Shown piece after piece: positions 40,247 through 52,371 of a stretch of 64,000 bases of DNA; the stretch's first letter is position 1, and each line of letters starts with the position of its first letter. The stretch is from assembly GCA_964304625.1 (NCBI GenBank), contig OZ199838.1, forward strand, positions 2,294,001 to 2,358,000, written 5' to 3'. Under the pieces are notes generated by a model. It was not told the origin of the DNA. It saw only the letters and a program-made list of their open reading frames with translations, and did no database searches. The stretch comes from Kudoa neothunni. Lineage: Eukaryota; Cnidaria. Both the position numbers and the translations under genes were made by a program.

Positions 40247-43131
40247 ATGAAAAATGTTATGTACTCCACGGGAATATTTTTTATCTTCATCTGTAAAATT
40301 TTTGTTGTTTGAAATTTTTTAATCCAAATTAGTGAAAATTGTACTGCTCGAGACAGAAAAAACACCAAACTCTCTCACCTATAAAGTGATAAAAGATAGT
40401 AATACTATGAAGGTTCATTTAATTCTGAATGGGGGAGATTATACCTCGTCCAACCACTGCTACGTAAAAAAATCAAACGATAATAATGATAATTTTGAAG
40501 ATATCGATCCTTGTGTCAATCCAGGCCAAACTGACGGAGCTAATAATTGCGCTATAATTTGCAATAAAAGTGATCACAAATTAGGTTACGATAAGTTTTC
40601 CCCAAGAACAAAGTATATTGGAGTTTATTTCGCGAAAACTTCAGCAGAAGCTGTTAAAAAAAGTACAGGCGCGACTGTTTTTGGTTTCGATATACGTAAT
40701 TCCTTTGTAATTAAGTTTTTTATAAACTCTTGTAGCTTTACTCGTGAATCCACAAGTTACAATAACTACAAACGATCAAAAATTAAAATTGAGCACAATA
40801 ACATGTAAAAAGGTTGCATGTCCAATTTATTATAAGGACGTCCAATACGCTAACGGAGCAGTTGGAAGTACTTGTGCTGCGGGTAATAATAATAATGAAG
40901 TAGAATTCGACGTAATGATTCCACATTATGAAATGAAATGCGAAAACTATCCAAGTTTCTTTTATAAACTGCAAAATAAATACACTTTATTGAAGACGGA
41001 CGTTTATATACCACAATATTATGTGAAATTTAATAATACCCTAAAAAATAAATACCTACTTAAATTCACTAATAAATTCCCTTTCGAAATTTGTCGATTT
41101 AGTATAAGAGAAGTATTAACTCAAAGCTCTAATGATTATACATCCAATTGCGGAGGGACAGGCAAAGAATGCTATGCACCTTGTGACAATGTAGAACTCA
41201 ATTTCAAGGCATCAAAATCAGTTGTTGAAATATTGATACAATCAAGACATTTTCCATTAAAAAACGAAGACGGCACTTATTCTGGATATATCCAAAAGAA
41301 ATTCGGTAATTATAATAATTATTACTTAAATAATGTTTTTTTTAGTTATTAGCGAAGCTATTGATGTAAATGGTGCTGGTGAATTATTATCAGCTCATTC
41401 TGCTACCGGTGTTACATTAAAAGTTAAATTATTTAATCCAGATACTAGTCCAAAATTCAGTTCATGTACCGTAAGCTACTATGCTGCGGACAAGCCCCCT
41501 CCTGTACCTACTACCGCTAACACGAGGGCGACTTGCGCATCTCAAGATAGTCCGTGTGTTGAAACTTGTGCCGAACCCCTAATAATATCTCGACTTGCTG
41601 GCGGAAAACCTTATATTCTTGAAATTGCCGCATCGACAACAGAAACTGCCAATAATGTCCCTAATGATTTTAAAGAGCATATATTCTTTAGAACTAGTAT
41701 GTTTAATAAAGTTGATAAAATTTAAACGATACTTAGATAATGTAGATGGATCAACATTTCCCGATGTAACTCCCATAATAAAGGATACCTCCTTCACCAT
41801 CCAAGCGTTGACTGATAAAGGAGCCATTGCTAATACTGATGTTACTTGCGCGTATTACATTAGTCCCCGCGGAAAGGATGTATATGTTTGTGCAATGTGT
41901 GTTGACAGTTATCCTTGCAGGGGATATTGTAAGGAACCTCAACACATCGTGGGACTAACTCCAGGAACAGAGTATGACCTCAAGGTTGTTGCTCACGACA
42001 AATATGGATTCAAAGTTCACCAAGTCACAACAGGTATTTAATTAATGAAATAAATTTAAATAATTAAATTTTAAGGGATGTCAACACTTACACTTGAGCA
42101 TCAATTTTTGGACAGAGGTTTCAAAGTGATAGGCTCTTTGACTTCCCCCTATCCTGGAGCTGTGTGCCAATACAAAATAAAACTTAAGAAAGGCGAAACT
42201 TTTGATATGTTGTACGAATGCCCAGCGCCAACTAAAGCTGGTAGGACTGGAAATTCTGTTCTCGAACCAACGCTCTCTAAAATTGGAGTGGCTAGATCAG
42301 CAGACAAACAATCAACAGACGTTAAGCCTCCAGCTACTAATGTTAAAATCCCACCTTGCCAAACACTACCCTTATGTAGTGGTATCATATTTAGTGAAGG
42401 ATACGAAGCGGAAAAAGAATATCAGGTTTTAGTGACCGCTGTAGGCAGGTCTATTGAAACCACAATAAATATACCTAAAAGTAAATTTTCTCACAAAAAT
42501 ATATAAAAGAAAAGAATTATCTATATTATTAAATCTTATCTCTTTATGTTATATTGAGTTTTTTTCTAGACCCACTTCCTACAGCTTCGAATGACCCCAA
42601 AAAACAAATAATAATAGTGATCACACGCGATAAAAAAACCTTAAATGTGAAAACCACCTTGCCTCTTGGTGTGGATGAAAATTCGTTATGCAAATGGAAA
42701 TTAACAAACTCTGAAGATTCGGCCAATCCAATTGTTAAAAAATGCATGGTTGTTGGTGAAGGTTGTACCAAGTTTCCTCCATGCAAAGAATTCACCATTG
42801 ATGAAGTTATGGACACTAACAATTACCACCTAGCTGTATTCCATAGTGAAGATGCGAGTATCCTTGGAATTGGCGAAATTAACAGAGGTAAATAATAAAT
42901 GTTTGGTCGACTTTTTAATAATAATGTAGGTGAAACTTCAAATAAATCAGTGTAACTTCCAATACATGAGTATTATTTCTTTATTAATTTTAGATCAAAA
43001 AATACAATGTATTAAAACATGGAATGTCTGTTTTAATTTAAATATTTAGCATTATTGCAGTTGTAGTTCCAGTTGCTATCGCTGTCATTGGAATCGGAGT
43101 TTATTTTGGATACTCGAAGAACCGGAATTAA
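40247..43131 (+). CDS. Four-cysteine-module type I membrane protein (806 aa)
   Basis: Exons 40247-40292, 40333-40695, 40736-41305, 41346-41696, 41737-42033, 42076-42480, 42570-42887 and 43061-43131 sum to 2421 nt with an open frame. All seven introns are phase 1 and all internal exons are multiples of three. The N-terminus MKNVMYSTGIFFIFI is a signal peptide. Each module of about 100-130 residues shows a first Cys with an aromatic neighbour (ICRFSI, LCKWKL, VCQYKI, TCAYYI) and later C-x(5-9)-C-x3/4-C (KECYAPC, SPCVETC, YPCRGYC, GCTKFPPC). Some modules keep a 'L.PGTEYDLKVVAHD'-type strand like a fibronectin III G-strand region. The final exon gives the membrane helix VVVPVAIAVIGIGVYFGY and a tail SKNRN. 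It is a shorter, anchored paralogue of the gene at 0.1-7.0 kb. The module matches no family I know; an Ig- or FN3-like beta sandwich is possible. Confidence 0.85.
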
Positions 43132-43689
43132 ATATCTTTTAATATGGAAAATAAAATTTATATTGACTAGAATTCATTTTCAATTATAGTTCTTACATTT
43201 TTTAGATGTTACATTCATTTCCCTCTTTACTTTATAATCACTGAAAAATATGTTTTTGTATATTTGTGTATTCTTATTAAATTGAAATTGAAGTTATATA
43301 AAAAAAGAAAAGTATAATTCACACAAATCGTAATAATTGTCGATTTATTAAGTTATAATTGTATTTTCTAAACATGCGTTATAAGATAAAAATATATTCT
43401 TATGACCCTAGTCTTAAATTTATAGTGTAATATTTACAGTTATCCTCATTAGTTTACTGAATATTTTTGTTAAGCAAGTATAATATTATTTGAATAAAGA
43501 ATAAAAATATATTTCTTAGGCAATGCTTTGTAGAAAATTAGTGCATACATTCAACGAAGATTTAAAATATGGAACATTATTCGGAGTTTCCTTAGCATTT
43601 AATCACATACAAATTTTCGAGAATTCATCTAACTTCATGTACCCCTTGAATTGAGATACACGACATAAAGCTGACAAAAATTGCCTCAA
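43132..43689. other. 3' flank of the module gene, nothing recognised
   Basis: AT-rich; AATAAA-type sequences near 43148 and 43495 may serve polyadenylation. It ends at the piggyBac left end. Confidence 0.4.
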
Positions 43690-46045
43690 CCCTTTAAGAC
43701 CGAATGGCGCTATTTTGAAAATTTCACGGCGTGTATTAGTGTTTCTGCATAAATATGTCTCATAAGGGCATTATTAATTTTTACTTTATTTTATTAAAAA
43801 AACAAATAACAATATTTTTCATTGTTTATCAATAAAAATGCGAAATAAATTGATATTTTTTTTTGTATAATAGACAGGTAATGTTTGATTGATCGAATCA
43901 TATTCTTAAAATTATTATATTTTCATTAAAAAAATATATAGTGGAAATTATACAAAATTTAAAAAAAATGTATATCGCCGTTATTAGTTCGTAAAAGTCA
44001 AAGTTTACAGTGAATGCTTAATTCGTGGTGCCAGAAGGCACCATTCGGCGCCCAAGTTGTTATGTCGGATTAACATTATCATGGATTCTGATTTGGTGAA
44101 AAGGATTAATGATAATGGCGATATTGTTGAGGAGTTAATATTACTACCTGATGCCGATATATCTGACATTGAAAACATATCTTATGATGAAATCGAAAAT
44201 TTGAAACCCGAAATTCTCTCAGATACTAATTCTGACACGGGGGATCATAACGACCATCAATCACAATTTACAAAAAACTCATCAAATGTGGTAGATGAAT
44301 TCGTCCTCATAAATAACTCAAAAATGAGAATATTTTAGATCCTTATTCATATTTTAATATGGTCTTTCCCGACAAATTGTTTGGATTAATTTGCAAAGAA
44401 ACTAATAAGTATTCCATAGCAAAAAATTCATCGTTTGGGACTACCGTAAACGAAATAAAATTATTCATTGGAATTCTTATGAGAATGGCTATTATTAAAA
44501 TACCTAGAATAAGGAGCTATTGGAGTGCTGAACTCAACACAACAATTATAGCTGAGAAAATTTCGAAAGACCGCTTCATGGATATGCAAAAATTCATTCA
44601 TTTTTATGATAATAATTATATTGTTAAATCCCGTAACCACAGGGACTGTGATCGATTTTTTAAAGTGAGACCCTTACTAGACATCATTCGAGAGGACTGT
44701 TTGAAACTGAACCCAACTATAGTCAACGAGTGGATGAGCAGATGATTCCATTTAAAAGTAAATCTGGTCTCAAACGATATCTGCCATCCAAATCTACAAA
44801 ATGGAGATTCAAGGTATTTACAAGAAATGGGTCTGTCTGGTGGTATTGTCCATGAATTTTTTTGAAGATGGTAATTGTACTTATGATGGCGAAAGCTCGG
44901 AATTTCGAGGCTCCGACATCGAAAAAAAAGTTGGTCCAGCCTATTGAAAAGGAGAAACAGACACCACCTATATTTTGATAATTATTTTTCAACACTCCCG
45001 CTGCATTCGATTCTACTCAAAATGGGTCATCATTCCACGGGTATGATGAGAAGAAATCGCCTCCGCAATTGTCCTATCAGTGATGATAAGACCTTTAAAA
45101 AATTGAAAAGGGGCAGTTAATAACACGCGGTATGTGTAGATGAAGATTCATAAACTAACATTGTGCGTTGGTTAGAGAGCTCTGTCGTAAGTATGACATC
45201 TACAGCTCACTCTATTTCTCCTATGAGCGCTATCGACAGATATGGTCGAAAAGATAAAAAAGTTGTAAAAATCGATTGCCCCCATATCATCAAAATGTAA
45301 AATCGAAGTATGGGTGGGGTGGACTTTTTTGACATATTGATGACTCATTATCGATTGGACCATAAATCCATAAAATGGTGTAAGAGGATATTTTTGGGGC
45401 CATTAATTTGTGTATCCTTAACGGATGGCTTGTCTACAAACGCCGATGCTTCTTAAACGAAGTTCTCGCCAAAAACAATCGCTGTTTAATGGATTATAGC
45501 GTTTCAGTGAGCGAACAATTGATGCATATGAATCAGGTGATAAATATGATGAGGAGGAGAGGTAGGCCGTCCACATTCGATTTTGTTACTACACCAATTC
45601 CAATGACAGCTAGGGCCTATAATCTTTCTGAGTTAAAGGTAAGTACAAACGTACGATTTGGCCAAATATCTCATTTCCTAGAATTCACAATGGTCAAAGT
45701 AGGAGGTAAATTTTATGGACTGCATTCCAGAACAATGTGTCTCAAATGCGATGTCCACTTATGCTTAAATATAAATAGAAACTGTGTCTTAGACTATCAT
45801 ACAAAAAAATCAATTTTTTTATTACGTTTATCTATTATATGGGTATTTTGGGGGGACGACAACGACTTTTTAAATTTTTGAGACCAAGGTGTCTCCGAAT
45901 GGTGCCATATGGCACCATTAAGTTTAGTAGACTTCCTAATTAAATATTTCTTAAACTTTCATATATATTATTAATTCTAATTTGTTAAATATTTTGACAT
46001 TAACAAAAATATTTTCCCACTCTTCGATTTTCAGGTTTCAACGAG
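43690..46045 (+). mobile_element. piggyBac element, decayed
   Basis: The left end CCCTTTAAGACCG follows TCAA (a worn TTAA). The right end reverse-complements to CTCGTTGAAACC and abuts TTAA at 46046-46049. TTAA targets and CCC-type ends are the piggyBac hallmark. Two subterminal palindromes, GGTGCCAGAAGGCACC (44027-44042) and GGTGCCATATGGCACC (45901-45916), lie just outside the transposase and share GAATGGTGCC/GGCACCATTC flanks in inverted order. The transposase inside is broken. Confidence 0.85.
44081..45881 (+). pseudogene. piggyBac transposase (DDE_Tnp_1_7) relic
   Basis: Starts MDSDLVKRINDNGD with the acidic N-terminus usual for piggyBac. Then MVFPDKLFGLICKETNKYS and KLFIGILMRMAIIKIPRIR-SYWS match the family core. 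VDEQMIPFKSKSGLKRYLPS (catalytic Asp in VDEQMIPFK) and TKWRFKVFTRNG follow after a frameshift near 44.73 kb. GGVDFFDILMTHYRLDHKS, another family block, is near 45.3 kb. The C-terminal cysteine cluster CLKCDVHLCLN with NCVLDYH corresponds to the family's zinc-binding tail. At least three frame changes plus in-frame stops separate these blocks, so it is dead as it stands. Because the blocks are still easy to read, decay is fairly recent. Confidence 0.88.
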
Positions 46046-46049
46046 TTAA

Positions 46050-46873
46050 TATCAATTTTTCCCTCATATATTGCAAACCTATATAACATCATAATTGTGT
46101 TAATAACTCTCGATCAGGATACTGAAATTCCATTTTCGTTGAAAAAATTAATAACGTCTATTATTTAATGTTAAAGTAATATTAGAAAGTTCAATTTTAA
46201 AAATAGATAATATATCACAAACTTTAGACGTCTCAATAGTCTTGTTTCCTACAACCTTGAGTTTATAAAAACCTCTAATAGGTTCAAATAATAATAATTA
46301 ATTACTATTCACACAATTTAAAAACATTAAGTAGTATTTCACAAAAAATTTTATTTTTAAAAATTACAAAGCAATATAATTTATTTTGATATTATTTTAT
46401 TGTCTCACTTGTTAGATGATCTGTAACAACTTATTAAGTACTCCAGGAGAAACCACTTTCGGTCAATTTATTTTATTTCTTTATCTACCTTAATTTTTTA
46501 ATTGAATTTTACCGAAACTTAACAAATTATTTTTAAATATATTTTATTTCTCAAATATTTATCCCATTCGAGTCCACACCTGCAATTAAAAAATAATTAT
46601 TAAATGTATACCATATTTTAAAAACGTAAAAATCGTTTACATAACGATATTCAATAATTACTAGAAACTAAGAAAATTTGTTGGTTTATTATTCTTATTA
46701 TTATTTCTCCGTAATAGTAAAAGCAAAAATTTTATAGACTAATAACCGTTTTCTCTATAATAAAATTTCAATAGAAAGTGAAGAGGAACCTATATGGTTT
46801 ATTCGAATATAGAATACAAAAAATAAGGTCACTAAAAACTGTACATAACGATAGAAAAGCAATAATTAAAAAA
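46050..46873. other. Intergenic DNA, nothing recognised
   Basis: AT-rich spacer between the piggyBac right end and the SERAC1 stop codon. Confidence 0.4.
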
Positions 46874-49438
46874 TTATATTTTATCGAGACGACTGACAAT
46901 ATTATCAACAAATTTTTTTGTCGCCGTATACGAAATATCGCCTAAATTTTCAGGCTTACACGTTTGACTGTGGGTTCTTTCCAACACAATAAACTGACCG
47001 TATTTAATGTCTACAAAACAGAATTATCTTCTATTTATCTACTGATTTCCACTTACCAGAGCAATCGGGAGGAACAATCACCAAATTGATACCAAAATTT
47101 ATCGAGGTAGGTAGAGATTCAGCGAAATTCAAACATAAAATGTGATGTTCTTTCAAATAGTTTACAAAATTGGCATTTAGTTTCGAAGTGAAGCCACAAT
47201 CATTCTTCACGTATTTGGTGTCAAATGCTGGAATCAAATAATCTAATTTGAATGCTATGGGGGTGCCATGATGAGGTACACTATAGAATATTGTTCCTTT
47301 GGTCATTTTGGACAAACGGTCACAATACCTGCCAAATACGTGTAAAATTTCGACAAATTGAAAAACCGCACATATTACTTTATATCTTGCGAGGCTTTTC
47401 TGTTGCATTTAGTGATTATATCTTTAATCAGAATGCCACCAATTGAATGTCCAATCCAAATTATTGGTCTCTGACCGACGCCAGCTTCAACAAGAGACTT
47501 GATCAGATATCGACTGGCTTCAGGAACACTACATTGGTTTCATTTAGTGAAATTACGACTCAAAACAAACTAACTACTAACCGGAAGGAAGAGGAAGGGC
47601 AATCCAAATGCCATCTAAGAAATTTTGAATCAAAGCCAATCGATATAATTCGAATATTTGGAATATCCTTGGCTAGCCATTGCTAATGTAGCAAAAATAA
47701 TCATAATAACAATAGAAAAGATGGTTCTACTTTAGGCCACAAAGTGTAATTGGTTGCGGACTTTTTGTCACCAAGTATTCGCCATGTTTTTAATGGAGAT
47801 CCATTGATACCATGGATGAGAATTACGTCAACACAATCGCTATATTTTCCCCTACACACACACACACATACACACATACACACATACAGTGATAAAATGT
47901 TACAATTATCTAAATTAAGAAAATGCATTACTCAATGCTAACATTTTGAGATAGAATGTATAGGCCATGATTTATTTTGTATGGGTCCATTCGGTCGAGA
48001 TTGGTAAGAATATTGGTGGCCAGTATGTGCAACTCGTTGTTCTATAGTTTGCATCAATATCTAACTGAAAACTCAATCGATACTTTTCTTTTATTTGAGG
48101 AGTACAGAAAAGGTATAAATTCTATTTATTAACATATGAGAGAATTCGCGATGGCGCAAATTGTGAATTACTTTCAAAATATTCCATATCAGTGTATTTC
48201 ATGGTGAGAGATTGAATAATATTGGCCACTGCGACAAGAATTCTTAAGTCATCGTTGTATTTATAAATGACAAGTAGAAGCATATTGAGAAATTCATCTT
48301 TTTCCACGAATTCACGGACCACATCCGAATCATAATTCTAGAAATTTGTTCCATCAATCAAATCCACATTTGACCACGATTACATAAACAATAAAATCTC
48401 GCAATATCTTCAAATGATTGAACAAGCTGGCACGTTGATCGTACACTGGCTCAACCATAGGAACGCCATCGTTATGGATATTGGAAAAAAGAAACTACGA
48501 CAAAAACTCTCATCTATTTTATATCTATTATTAAATGTACTCTTTCATTGTTGGTGAATAGATTCCAATCGGATTCTTGATTCAAGGAATCCATAATAAA
48601 ATTAGAACATCTGGAAAAGTAGTGAGTTGGAATTTTTTTAATAAAAAAATCTAGAATTCTAATTATAGTTTCAGTTTCGATATTATTTGCGCATTGGCTT
48701 GATGTATTTGCGGTTGTGTTAGTTTTGAGAGACTCATCACTATCATCATCGGTATTAGTCAAGTGAATAAGACTGGAGATTTTTGAGGGTAGCACTTCAC
48801 GGTTATAATCAATCAGAATACGTTGTATCCACGCTTCAAATAGATTCTCACAATTCACACTAATGCTTTCGTCTCTCATCAAATGCAAAAGCATAGGACG
48901 AACAGATTTATTATTTGAATTGACAATGTTTTGAATAGGTTGTTCATCTATCGAATTTTTACCGTCTGAAGCGGCAATAAAATTAGATACATAATTTGGA
49001 TTCGATTTGAATCAACGTTTTCAAGCCAATCGAAAACCAACATGAATCTATATCCTCTGAAAAATAGTCAAAAATTATTTTTGTGTATTTTGAGTTAAGA
49101 TATTCATTGTCGATACCTAAAGAAAAAAATTATTTTGTCTGATATTAAACAAAAACTCTACATTTGGCTAAACACGTAGAAACATTCCATGTGATATAAT
49201 CGGATAACTTGGTTACAACTTTTGTATAATCTAAATTTGGTGTCATTTGATTGAATTAAAATCGAAGTAATTTACTCTCTTGAAGCGCATCATAGTTAGT
49301 GTATATCCTATAATTGACAAAATTGAGTTCAAATAAATTCAGAAAATTTTCGAAATACACTGCGGAACTCGAAGTAAACACTGTGGAAGCAAAAGCTAAT
49401 TTTTTTAGATTTTGTGTTGTTACTATACGCCTTAGCAT
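46874..49438 (-). CDS. SERAC1: SERAC1-like alpha/beta-hydrolase (phosphatidylglycerol remodelling)
   Basis: SERAC1 is a serine lipase-like protein at mitochondria-ER contacts that remodels phosphatidylglycerol. The start at 49438 gives MLRRIVTTQNLKKLAFAST and a hydrophobic N-terminal segment, as expected for a mitochondrial or membrane anchor. The middle exons (about 48.1-49.0 kb) code an armadillo-like helical region (IVMDS-type helices, LRILVAVANIIQSLT). The hydrolase part has DVILIHGINGSPLKTWR (oxyanion strand), LWP, IIWIGHSIGGILIK with the nucleophile Ser in GHSIGG, and GTIFYSVPHHGTPIA, then LNFAESLPT, all collinear with human SERAC1. The stop at 46874 follows VDNIVSRLDKI. About ten introns, most under 80 nt; one contains a CA/GT microsatellite at 47851-47888. 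The catalytic Ser is present, so activity is expected. Confidence 0.9.
47851..47888. repeat. CA/GT microsatellite in a SERAC1 intron
   Basis: Imperfect CACACA run with TACACACA interruptions, lying in what reads as intron sequence of the minus-strand gene. Confidence 0.85.
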
Positions 49439-52371
49439 TTATTGCGCTTGCGCACGATCAAAAAATATTGTTGTTGTCTAAGTCTCAATTGCGACATCAA
49501 ATTTCTCAAACACTAATATGATTTTTTCATTAATCTCCAAATATTTTCATTAAATATTTATGATAGAAGATGGTGGTGTGTTACGTGTGACAATAAATTA
49601 ATCATGTTGAATTATTTTGCTCACGTAATCTGGTTGTAATAAGTAGAGGTTCTGTAGAAAAATAGTAAAATATTTGTATATTAAAAACAATCTGCCATAT
49701 AACAGTAGCTATGGTAGTTTTCACAATAATAAAAAATCACCGAAATCTCGCATATGCGTAATTAATTCGAAAAATTCATTTTTATTATTGAAAATTACAA
49801 TATAATTTTCAATAAAATCTGTTAGTTTGTTAATTTCTACATTATACAATGTAAATACTTTTTGTGAACTATTCTCGGTTATTATAAAGAAGAGGTCAAA
49901 ATTTGGCCCAGGAGCTCTCCTCGACCGGCCCGCGAGGAGGTCCATGATAATGCTAAACTGTTTTATTATTATACGATTCTTTTATAATTCCCACATCTTT
50001 TAAATATAAATATTTAAAAAACGAAACAAAGAATCAAAGAAGCAAAGAATCAAATATTTCCCGAAGAAAATTTCTTATTTATTTTTACTGATTATATGAT
50101 ACTAGTCTTATTATGACGAATGAAAACGTCTAATAATTGATCTTTAATCTTTACGATTTCGAATCATCATTTAAGTATATGAAATCAAATCCAATATAAA
50201 TAAAATTGGATAATTCTTGAAGTAGAAAATAATATAAAACTAGCTACAGTAGTGTATGGGTCGTAAGAAATTTTTTAAAATTTACTTGTTTACTACTCCT
50301 TTTGTTTTAATTCTAATTTAAATAGATAGTTCAATACAAAGTAGATCATTTGGCGATCAATAATTGATTCTCAACACAATATTAGGGCTGAAAACTTACT
50401 GATTGGATGTAACGCAAAAATGGCACGAGCGCAGCGCTTAATTTGAACTCTGCAAAAAATAATGAATGAAGCGTCAATTTTAGCGAAACAAAACCACTCT
50501 ACACCACCAAAAAAGTCTAAATTATAAGGTTTTACGAGTTCATTCCATATAATAAAGATGCTAAGCACTAAACGATGAAAAAATTTGCCAATAAAATAAC
50601 ACGATAATAAAAAGGTCTAAAAGTCCAGTTCCATTTATGTATATTTTCTTAAAAAATAGAATAGGAAATTCATTATTTCGAGAAGAGAAAATTATATTAT
50701 TTCTCGAATCTTTATAAACCAACAAGAAAAAATATTTTTCTATTATAACACTGCTACTTTTCTTCGAACACAACCAGTGAGCTTCATCGGCTGGATCATG
50801 GAATTGTTAAAGTTTTAAAATGATGCACAAAAGCAATCTAAATACGTCATTTATGCATCAGATCGAATTTCAAGATTGTGGCTACATTGTAACTAATGTC
50901 TTTGGACGTTATTCATTTGAAAATTAAATTATGAGATTATATTAAAAGGGAAACCATAGTTAACTGCTTTATGAAATCAATTTTCCTCTCTGAAAATCCA
51001 CAAAATGATGATTCCTAAGATGTTCCTGATGATGATCATCAATTTAAACATGACATAATTGAGCTGATTGAAGGGGAGAAATCATTAGAATTGACAAATA
51101 TTATTGATGTAACTCTTGAAATCAGCACAGTCGACAACTCTGAAATTTTGACAACATCAGATTTTTCTGATTTTGACTTGGTTGATGACGACTTTGTTTA
51201 TATTGATAAAGTTATTATAGCAAACCAAGAATAACTGAATTAATTGGGAAAAGCTAGAAAACTCTTTCCAAATAAAATTTTGTCATAACCAAAAATATAT
51301 AACGGTATTTTAATAAAAAAAGGTATATGCGTGAATTTTTGCTTAAAATTAAATTATTATTGATTATATCACCGACTGAAAATTGTTATTTTTCCTCTAA
51401 CGCATGTGTTATTCGAATGTGCCCAACGTAAAAATGGATACAACGCAGTGGTTTTTATCTTCCCAATTTCTGCGTTGCATCCATACACTATTGTATTTCC
51501 CCATAAAATTGTCAAACGCTCGTTATCTTGGGCTCGCATCGCAGTGAAAATGTGTTCTTTTAAATAATAAAATATAAATTTACTAGGCCTATTTTTCATT
51601 GTACTGTAGAAAATTCGTTACAGCCGAAGGCTTAGTATATTTTTACCCGACCTTCTCTTCTAGTTTAGTTTTACTATCCGACGCCCCGTTATAAATCCTC
51701 TGTCATCTATAAAACATCTTATGCGCATCTTTTTATTCGCTGGTTTCTTCATTATTATTTTTAGTTTAAAAATAACAATGGTTGAAAAAATTAAACTAAA
51801 ATAAATAACTTTTAAATTTTAACCAATTCTCATTTCGAACAAGTCATTCCCGCGTGTAATCTCATCTTTGATTACAAATGAAGGTAAAAAGAAGTTTGTA
51901 ATAGTACGATAACAACAATATTCATTTTATTTTATTTAATTCACATGGACTTATGATTGATCGAATAGATTGAGAAGTGAGATGATACATTAGCAATAAG
52001 ATAAAATATTCAACGATTCCATCCGAAAGTTAATTCTGCACGAAAAAATCTTCCACTTCTACTTCCCATGTGTTTTATGCGTAAGAAAAGTTTTTAGAGA
52101 TAGATTAAAGATAAAATCTTTGTTTCCAGTGCATATTTTCGAACTTGTAGCGAAATACAACATTATTATTACTACTACTGTTGAAAGCAATATTTAATCA
52201 CCAAACGGCATACTTGAAAATATGAAAATCAAATTAAAGTGTTATAAGCCATCAAAATGAATTAAGGCAATGGAGGGATTATTTAAATTTTAAAATTTAA
52301 ACACGCGCACGCAGCCAACAGCGTAGCTCCTTTCGAATCTAGCAGCGTGTTTACTGTTCTTGACTTTGATT
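49439..52371. other. Intergenic region with low-support frames
   Basis: It lies between two divergent genes (SERAC1 left, ATP synthase gamma right) and holds their promoters. Frames at 49721-49945 (minus) and 51369-51599 (minus) look partly coding-like but match nothing known. A GC-rich patch CTCCTCGACCGGCCCGCGAG sits at about 49918-49937. Confidence 0.4.
51019..51234 (+). other. Acidic open stretch, possibly a transposase N-terminal relic
   Basis: An open frame of about 71 codons following an in-frame stop, rich in Asp/Glu (DVPDDDHQFKHD, FSDFDLVDDDFVY). The composition resembles the acidic N-termini of piggyBac-type transposases such as the one at 44.1 kb, but no core domain follows. Not recognised as a host gene. 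Confidence 0.25.

Noticed and set aside
47447-47686. 79-codon plus-strand frame
   Set aside because: Antisense to SERAC1 exons around the GHSIGG nucleophile region.
49721-49945. 74-codon minus-strand frame with a GC-rich start
   Set aside because: No family resemblance; the GC-rich patch at its start is short and unexplained, but not enough for a gene call.
51369-51599. 76-codon minus-strand frame
   Set aside because: Moderately coding-like composition but no recognisable motif, no neighbours in phase and no splice sites; insufficient to call a gene.
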